DNA of 64,000 nucleotides from Aquila chrysaetos chrysaetos. Taxonomy: Eukaryota > Chordata > Aves > Accipitriformes > Accipitridae. Of the stretch, positions 56,601-64,000 are shown piece after piece. Made by a program: the position numbers and the translations under genes. The notes beneath the pieces are model-generated. The model made no database searches, was not told where the DNA came from, and worked only from the letters and a program-made list of their open reading frames with translations. The DNA is taken from the NCBI RefSeq assembly GCF_900496995.4, contig NC_044009.1, positions 37,409,505-37,473,504 on the forward strand, in the 5' to 3' direction. How positions within the stretch are numbered: the stretch's first letter is position 1; each line of letters starts with the position of its first letter.

Positions 56601-59600
56601 TTGTAGAGAGATACCTGATACATCTGTAACAGCAGTAAAGGTACTGATGGTTCAGCCATCCCACACTTGCTGTCTGCAGTCTTTCTGATATTCTGCACTG
56701 AACAGTGTATCTGTAGGTTGTCTACAGAAGCAAGATGGCTTCTGCATACACTGTATTTTTATACACACAAGGATTGCATTATCGCTGTTTAATTTCGTGT
56801 TGCACTTATGTTTGATAATTATACATTGTGTTTTAATAATTCTTCTGAATTGCCTCTTGCTAAGACTGTCCAATCTTGCAGCTGCAACTTTTTTCCAATT
56901 TCCTAAATGATTTTCTTTATGTTAAAATGCATTCAATGCAAAAACATTATTGAATAAACATAATAAACTACAATATTTAGACTTATATGAAATACAGCTT
57001 CTAATTATGGGCGGTGCCCTCCTGGTTGCAGGGAAGATAAAGGTTCAAAAAGCAGTCCTGTCAGTTTTAGCACCATAAATGCAGCTCATCTCTTAAAAAA
57101 AATTATTAAACACAATAAAAATTAATATTGAATGGGGGCAAAAATCACAATAAATTATTTCATGTATTTAAAATATTTAACTGTATTTAAATACATTTTG
57201 CTGGACTATGACTGTTTTTAAATGTGATTCAGATCATTTGATTAAGCTATAACTTGTATATCTCATTGTGCCTACCTGATCATTGCTGGTCTGTAGGGGG
57301 TTGCACTAGGAATCATGTTCATTGATGTTTTCTGCTAAATAGGAATATGGATTTCAAAATATTTTATTTTAATCCATCAACTGAGCTTCCTGTTAGTTAA
57401 TTGAGACTTTAAAGCAAATAATTCAAATGTCATGTGATGTTTAGCCAAATATGTTGGAAAAACCTAAGTAGGATAATTGCTGTAGTTAGTTCTGTTAACT
57501 AATCTGTAATCATTTCAAGAAGCGATATTTTGCTTGGCAGTACTAATAATCCTTGAAATCAAGGCACGTACTGTGTTTTTACTTTTAATTCCGTGGTAGA
57601 AACCAAGCTAATTATTACGTTATTTTACTCTCAATTGATACAGAGGTAAATAATCAGCAGCTCTTTGACCTTTTCCTTTATCCTTCTCATTTATTTATAC
57701 AATATTTACAATCCACTAGAATCTTCTTGTTTTCCACGTATTTCCAAATATTTGCAAGAATGGTCCAGAAAACTGAACCACTAATTTTATGAAGAGCCTT
57801 AGTTAGACTCTTCTGAGTCCCTGGATCTTTAATTTAAAATGTTTGATCTGAAGTATATTACAAGTAGTGCATTGTATCTCTTTGTTGTTGTGGATGGTGA
57901 AATTTCTATTCCAGTAACACTGTGCTGTGGTTTGGATACATCCTCTTGATTTTTTTCAAAACCAGAACAAAAAATGGATGCTGGCTATTTCCTGTTTTTT
58001 ATCACCACTTGCTATTTCACCATCTAAATTCAGTAAAACACATGTATCTGAGGGTGGGTTTTTTTTTCCTTTTAATGTATTTTTATTTAAAAGTCTGTTA
58101 ACTTTGAATGCGTTGGGTGCTATTGTTTTATGAAGCCCATTATGCTGATAGAGGTAGTTGGCTCATGATACCATGTGTTTAAGGTTGCTTGGTCTCTACA
58201 ATAGGTTAAAATAGCTTGGCGTTCTGAATAAACTGGTTTAATTAAAAGAGAGTGAGAAATTCAGGGCAAAGTTTAGAACTATACTGACTAAGCTACATAT
58301 GATCAGAACAAGACTTAAAATATTTTGAAAAATAAACCCAAGTACTTTTGGAGGAAATTAACAAGAAATGCTCTCTCTGCAAAGGAGTATTTGAAGCGTT
58401 TATGTTCCTTACTCTGTCAAACAGTCATTTTAGTGGTAGTTGGGTTTAGTTCAGCTGTTCAGGATAGTATTGTTGAATGATGATAACTATGGAACAGCAA
58501 GCAGTAAGGGGAAAAATAGAGGGGAACACAGTTCCTGTCTGATGCTGTCTGACTCTAGGACAGGTAGTCAGTCCTGAATTACTGCCCTGGTTGTGAGAGA
58601 TGCTGCTCTAGATTGTGTCTCTCTTCGTTGTTGTGGCAGAGCTTGATTGCCAGTCTTTCCTAGCACAGCAGAACTAAGTGGACCCTCTCAGTGTATCCTG
58701 CCCAGTGCAATTAATCTTACCATTTATCGCTATTGGGATAGTGCTTCAGAATAGAAGGGGGCACGTGACAGAGGAAGAACTAAGGAGGAAAGTATTACTG
58801 CTCTGTGACTCATGCCCTTACTGGTGTGCTGTTGATAGGCAAGATCCCTCCCTGCTGGCTTTCACACCTTAAGATTCCCTGATGTATGCAAAGAAGGCTG
58901 GAATCAAACATTTTAACATCTTTTTTTCCTAAGAAACTTTTATCCATTCATTCTCCTCCAATATCTTTTCATTTTCAGAGATCCCATGGTACTGTGACAG
59001 GAAGAATATTTCTGTTATTTTATTCAGCAGTTAAACTTAATTTCTAATGTTCCAAATTTGACACACTGAGTCCTATTTTTGTTTTGCTTTGTTTTCCAAA
59101 TGTTACCTTAATTTATCAATGTGCCATTGGCTTTTGATTTGGATTGATTTAATCTTTCTCTTCCTTTTCTACTTCCCTGTGAACACCTTTTCTTATGTAT
59201 TATTTCAATATGTTAAAGATCTGAATTTTTTCTAAAACTGAGCCTCACATCTGATGTGTTATTGTTAGGTTCCAATTATTAACAGACCTTTCTGTTACCT
59301 GCTTAAATATTTTTCTTGTTACTGCTCTTTGCTTCTCTTTTTTCTGTCCTTCATGATTTTGTGTTGCTGCTGCTTTCATACTCTTTGAAAAGAGTGGCTT
59401 TTTGTCCAGTGTTCACTTGTGTGTATGTCCGTATAAAATCCTCTATCCTTGGTTCTATGGAGTTACCTTTTTTTTAGGTATATGCTAATGTCTTGTAACA
59501 ATACTGAATTTTCTTCTATGCTTGCCACACTGTGTAAGTTCCTGTTGTTTATGCCAACAATTGCTTTGAGCTATGAAAAATTCTTCTACAGAAGTTCAGA

Positions 59601-62600
59601 TGTAGGTATTACTGTTTGCTGTCTTGTTCACAGACACTATTTTTATTTGATTTTAAATAAAAAAAAAATTTTAGTTAATGGTTAAGTAGGTGTATTTGAC
59701 TAGGTGATCATTTGAGGTTTTGTCAGCCTTGCTTACTGTGATTTATAAGAGGTTGGTTGTGTGAGACCAAGCATTTGTTTAAAAATAACATTTTGGGGGT
59801 AAATCCATTTTGTCTGGCTCATTCTTCTTGCTATGAAATAAATTTTTATAGTCTTACTTAATATTCTGATTATCCATTCTACAGTCTGAAAAATTACCTG
59901 TGAATGCTCACTCATCATGTTTACCTGGCTCTTTGTATCATCTATTTTTTTTTATAGACAAGTATGTCTCTGAACAGCAATGCTAGCTGATTTTGATTTC
60001 TTGTCATTTTGGTTTAATTTGCTTATGCCTAATGTAGTATAATCTCCAATTTAATCTTTACCTGTGGTTGGAATAATTATAGTGCATCTTTCTTCTTTTG
60101 AGTTCACACTGTGTCATTTTGCTTTGGTACAAGAATGGGGAACTATGTATCCTTGGACTGATTAGTTTTAGTGAAAATTTGTAGGGAATCCTTGAGATTC
60201 CTGCCCCACTATTGGAACAGGTTTGGACTCCAAAGGTGTAAGGCACCTTTCTATGTAGGTGAAGTGCAACTGTATAAGTCTGAATTCCTTACAAAATCAG
60301 GCTAAGATAGATTGCTTGCTTCACTGTATTTTTTGCTTGGTTTTTAACATATGAGGCAGCATGAAAACTGGCTTATGTTCTGAAGTGCTTATATACTACC
60401 TTTACTGTTCTCATATGATTAGTTTATGGCTCTCATGGTAGCCATAGCTAATTTTACTCTTTAAAAATTGTACCTCTGTTATTAAGTTTGATGCTGTAGA
60501 AACAGTTTCATTTCTGCACACTAGTGATCTCCATATTCCACAAAACTAAAACACCCTTCTAGCTCACTTAATAAATATTCACCTCATATAGCATCTGTTT
60601 GCTTTCTTCTCTACTGCGAGAGGGTAAAGCTTTTTTTTTTTTCTAACCTACAAGTTTTTGAATGTGACCAAGTCAGTCATGAGAGACGATGTAATATGTA
60701 TGCTGGTGTTTGTGTACTTTTCTCTCTCAGTAACTGAGAGGCAGCTTAACCCTGTTGCTTTTATTATAGGAGAACTGTATGAATATGGACAATTAGCACA
60801 GTGTATTTGAACAGCTAGATTATTGCCTGCATGACTTATTCACCCTCAGGCTTTGTTTCATTTGCCATGAGAAAGCTAAAAACAATTTCCAAGAATCACC
60901 TGGATATTTTCATCCTTCAGCAGCTTTCTCTGATTCTGAAAAACTTCCAGGCTCTGTGGAAGGTGGCTGATGGGAAGTGAATCATGAATATGAATCAGCA
61001 TCTTTCCACCCTTCTTCCAAAATGCTGTTGCTAGAATATTCTTCTTTGTTTGCTACTCCTATCACATCATCACCTTTTTGAAATTCACTCTCTGTCATCC
61101 GTTCTTTAATTACATTCAAATTCAAGCTGCTTGTGTTTCTCTGCAAGACCTTGACATAATCTTACTCTACCTTTGCATCTGCTCTTGTGTTTTGCTGCCT
61201 TTGCTTCTTCTGAATCTTTCTCTGAGTTCCGGTTTTCTCCGTTTTGCTTCCTTTTTGTCCTGGATTGTCATCTACTCTGTGTGTGCATTTTGCTAATGCT
61301 ACTTTGTAACCATGGAGTAGGGTATGCTTTTTTTCCCCTTTCTACTGAATGCATACTTTTTTGTTTAAAAAATGTTGATTTTTGTCAGCTTGTTTTTACT
61401 CTCTCCCCACCACCACCCTGTTGTTATAGTCCATTGTGAAAATGAGCGGTTAAAAATTGAAGTGTTTTCTCATTTCACAAAGGTGAAGTCTTCATAAAGT
61501 TTCAACTGGGTCACTTGCTTAACTGAAATGTTAATGTTGCTAGCTTATTTCTGAAGTGACACTAAATGCTAACAAAAAGATTGTTAAGATGTTTAGTTGG
61601 TGATTAATTATACTTTATATTTGAACAGAAAGAATTTTGGTTAAAAGGGATGATAAAGTGAGAAGTCCCTAAGTTATTCAGAGAGATTTAAGTTTTCTAG
61701 GTTTGGGGTTTTTTTTTTTTTCTTCTGAGGAATAAGAAGGAAGTGGAAGGGAAAAGAAATGGATGCTCACTCATTAGCTTATGTTATTCTAATGAGAGAT
61801 GCCACAGATTAATACTAAAGAATGAATTCTTGTAGCTGGAGGAACTTGCAGAAGATGTTTCCTAAGGTGTTTCTTTTTCTTCAGCTTGCCTGCCCTGTAT
61901 GAGCCCTGTAGCTCAAATATCTTGAGCTTCCAAGTTTGGTTATTTCAGCTAGGTTGAAGAGGAACATCTGGGGTATTTTTGTTTGGAGATATAACTTGTT
62001 CTTGTTTTCTTAAAGTGTGGCAGAAGATTTAAAATGCCTCACGGAACTTTTGTATTTCTTTGAAATGCTTACAAGGAAGTGTTACAAAAGTACTTCATCC
62101 AAAGTCATGAAACACATTTTTCTGTTTAATGTATTAAGAGAGCTAATTAAATCAGACATTTTACGAAAATGACACTAGCTCTCATTTTAAGACAGTTGGA
62201 TCAAATACAGAATTTAAAAAAATGTTTTGTAAGCACTTTAATTAATAATTCTTTGGAAGATCCCCCAAGACTACTGCTGATACAAAAAAGAAAAAAGCGT
62301 AGGAAATAATTGAATATATGTTCTGTTTTGCTTTTTTGACTCTTAGGGATGGAAAAGATGCAAAGAATCAGACGTGGGGAAAAAAGTTAGTTGTGATATT
62401 TAAGGCTATAAAGGTAATCCCAGTTCACTAAGTAAACCAGATCTCCTGGCATCTTGTGTGAGAGCAAGGTCCAAAGATTCTGTCCTTATTTTGAGTGATC
62501 TTGGCTACTGTCACTTGGCAAATAAATGAAAATTCAGCCCCTGTTTTCCTCTCTGAAGATTAGTACAAATCCCTTTCTTTTGTATCTTCATGGTTTTCCT

Positions 62601-64000
62601 TTTCTGTTATGGAGCAACAGAAGCTTCTTCTTTTTTAATTTTTTTGAAACAGATTTTTCTGTCTCCCGCTGTGGTGGTATGAAGAGGCTGGAGACCATGT
62701 TAGTAGTAAAAGTCAGGGTTGCGTCTTAAGACTGTGGCCAGCCCAGGCCAGATATGCTTCTCTCACTCTTGCAGGTTTTAATACTTTACAAAGCATTAGA
62801 TGGGAGTTTCTTTCCCACAACACTTGGAAGCTGCTTCAGGTAATGTTTTGAGGCTGTCCATAGACATGGGAATATGTAACTGGATACACTTGAATCGTAT
62901 TTTCAGCTTTATTTTGGTTCTAACGTGCTCTCTTGGGTGCTCTCTCAACTGGACTGATTTCTGATTGCAGAGTTGGACCTCTGGATCATCTTTAAAAGCC
63001 TGATCTCTTCTTGGTTATTATGGAGCTTGAATTAGACAATAGTAGATGAGTCATCTGATGTGTAGGTAAAAGGCAGTATACAGCAGACCTTTATATGGCT
63101 CTCATGTCCAAATTTCTTTCTGAAAAATATGTCAGAAGTACTTGAAGCTTTCTAGTTCCACTGGTGAAATGAATGCTGCTTAAAAAGGCTGTTTTCATGA
63201 AATGAGTATGTAAGAGATGCAATGCCAGAAGCTTAGATGCTGAACTGAAGATGCTCAGAGATCCTTTGGAAAATTGTAATTAATTTGTTGTTAGCTAGAA
63301 AATTGGCAGAATATTCAAGCAAGGAAGCCTGGCTGGCTGGTGCTGAAAGAGCTGGCCCACCTCCCCTCTGTTCTCAGCCATGTGCTCCCACAGGTGGCCC
63401 TGTGCTGGCATCAGGTGTCATTTGACACTGGTAAGAAACTAAACCATGAGAAAACAAATTCTGTTTAAAAAAGAAAAAACAAAGAGTCATATTCTGTTGG
63501 TGTAGCTCCTTGAATGAACTTGCAGGGAAATCATCTGTTTTATCAGAGTAGGGTAGGTCTTTTGGCTCTGAGTCAGAAGGATGGATGGTCCACTGCAGCC
63601 AGGAAAAGGGAGGAGGGAATAGGCTCTCCCTACTTGGTCGCAATGACTGCATAAGAAATTAGAGAGTTTTCTTCCATGATCTTGCATTAAAAATTCAGAA
63701 TTCTTCCTGTGGTAGCCTGTATTTCAACAAACCTCATTGTCTACTTAGGGATACGTCTTTAGTTTTTTTGCTGTTAAGCTCCATAATAGTATCTCATAGA
63801 AAGATTATTTTAATCGGTCCTTAATTATTGGGTTTTTTAAAATTGGCTGTTGTTCAAGATATTGTGATAGACAGGGTTTGTTCATAAATGTGCCCCCTTT
63901 GTTTCTGCTTTTCTAGATAACTTGGATATTGTATATTCAAAGTTAATACCTGCTGTCTTCCAGAGGCATTTGCTTTCAGGGTCTTGGGCTATCTGTGTAA

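Larger units (their letters stand above)
44600..64000. other. No coding exon recognised; long first intron or intergenic
   Basis: About 19 kb of AT-rich sequence downstream of the second CpG island. I looked on both strands for splice-flanked frames resembling MREG, FN1 or XRCC5 and found none. Content I can name is limited to LINE remnants (48.1-48.5 and 51.3-52.05 kb), one solo LTR (50586-51191), a two-copy tandem repeat (53611-53646) and homopolymer runs. If the island promoter fires rightwards, this would be its first intron. Confidence 0.5.

Overview
This is eukaryotic, vertebrate, and almost certainly avian DNA. Genes are split by GT-AG introns, two CpG-island promoters stand in AT-rich sequence, ancient CR1/L3-type LINE debris is scattered through it, and there is a solitary LTR of a type I associate with neoavian birds. 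No bacterial operon, CRISPR array or prophage is present. TMEM169 and PECR lie divergently side by side, as in the human order MREG-PECR-TMEM169-XRCC5.

Layout. Positions 1-4574 hold no recognisable gene; part may be TMEM169 3' UTR. TMEM169 (minus strand) has two coding exons at 6998-6695 and 5197-4575 (308 residues, canonical splice sites). A non-coding first exon is inferred inside the CpG island at about 18.8-19.55 kb. That island also holds the PECR start codon, so it looks like a shared bidirectional promoter. PECR (plus strand) runs in eight exons from 19312 to 36766. An unassigned exon-like reading frame sits at 38723-38885. A second, stronger CpG island lies at about 43.2-44.6 kb and should be the promoter of another gene that I cannot identify. 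From 44.6 kb to the end I see no convincing coding exon, only LINE fragments, one solo LTR and simple repeats; this is either a long first intron or intergenic.

The most interesting result is that PECR (peroxisomal trans-2-enoyl-CoA reductase) looks damaged, although all eight exons can be aligned by eye and none has an internal stop. Two of seven splice donors read AT where GT is needed (after exons 2 and 4). The SDR catalytic tyrosine of the YxxxK motif is Asn. The Thr of the TGxxxGIG nucleotide-binding motif is Ile. A frameshift in the last exon removes a C-terminal PTS1-like PKL ending, which is still visible in another frame. TMEM169 next door is intact. Together these suggest a recent lineage-specific loss (unitary pseudogene) or a non-catalytic, non-peroxisomal product. 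All comparisons with human proteins are from memory and no alignment was run.

Smaller observations include a decayed C2H2 zinc-finger fossil in PECR intron 2, a YY1 site spanning the PECR start codon, a G-quadruplex-prone run at the exon 1 donor, CRE-like and NRF1-like sites in the second island, and several hairpin-forming inverted repeats.
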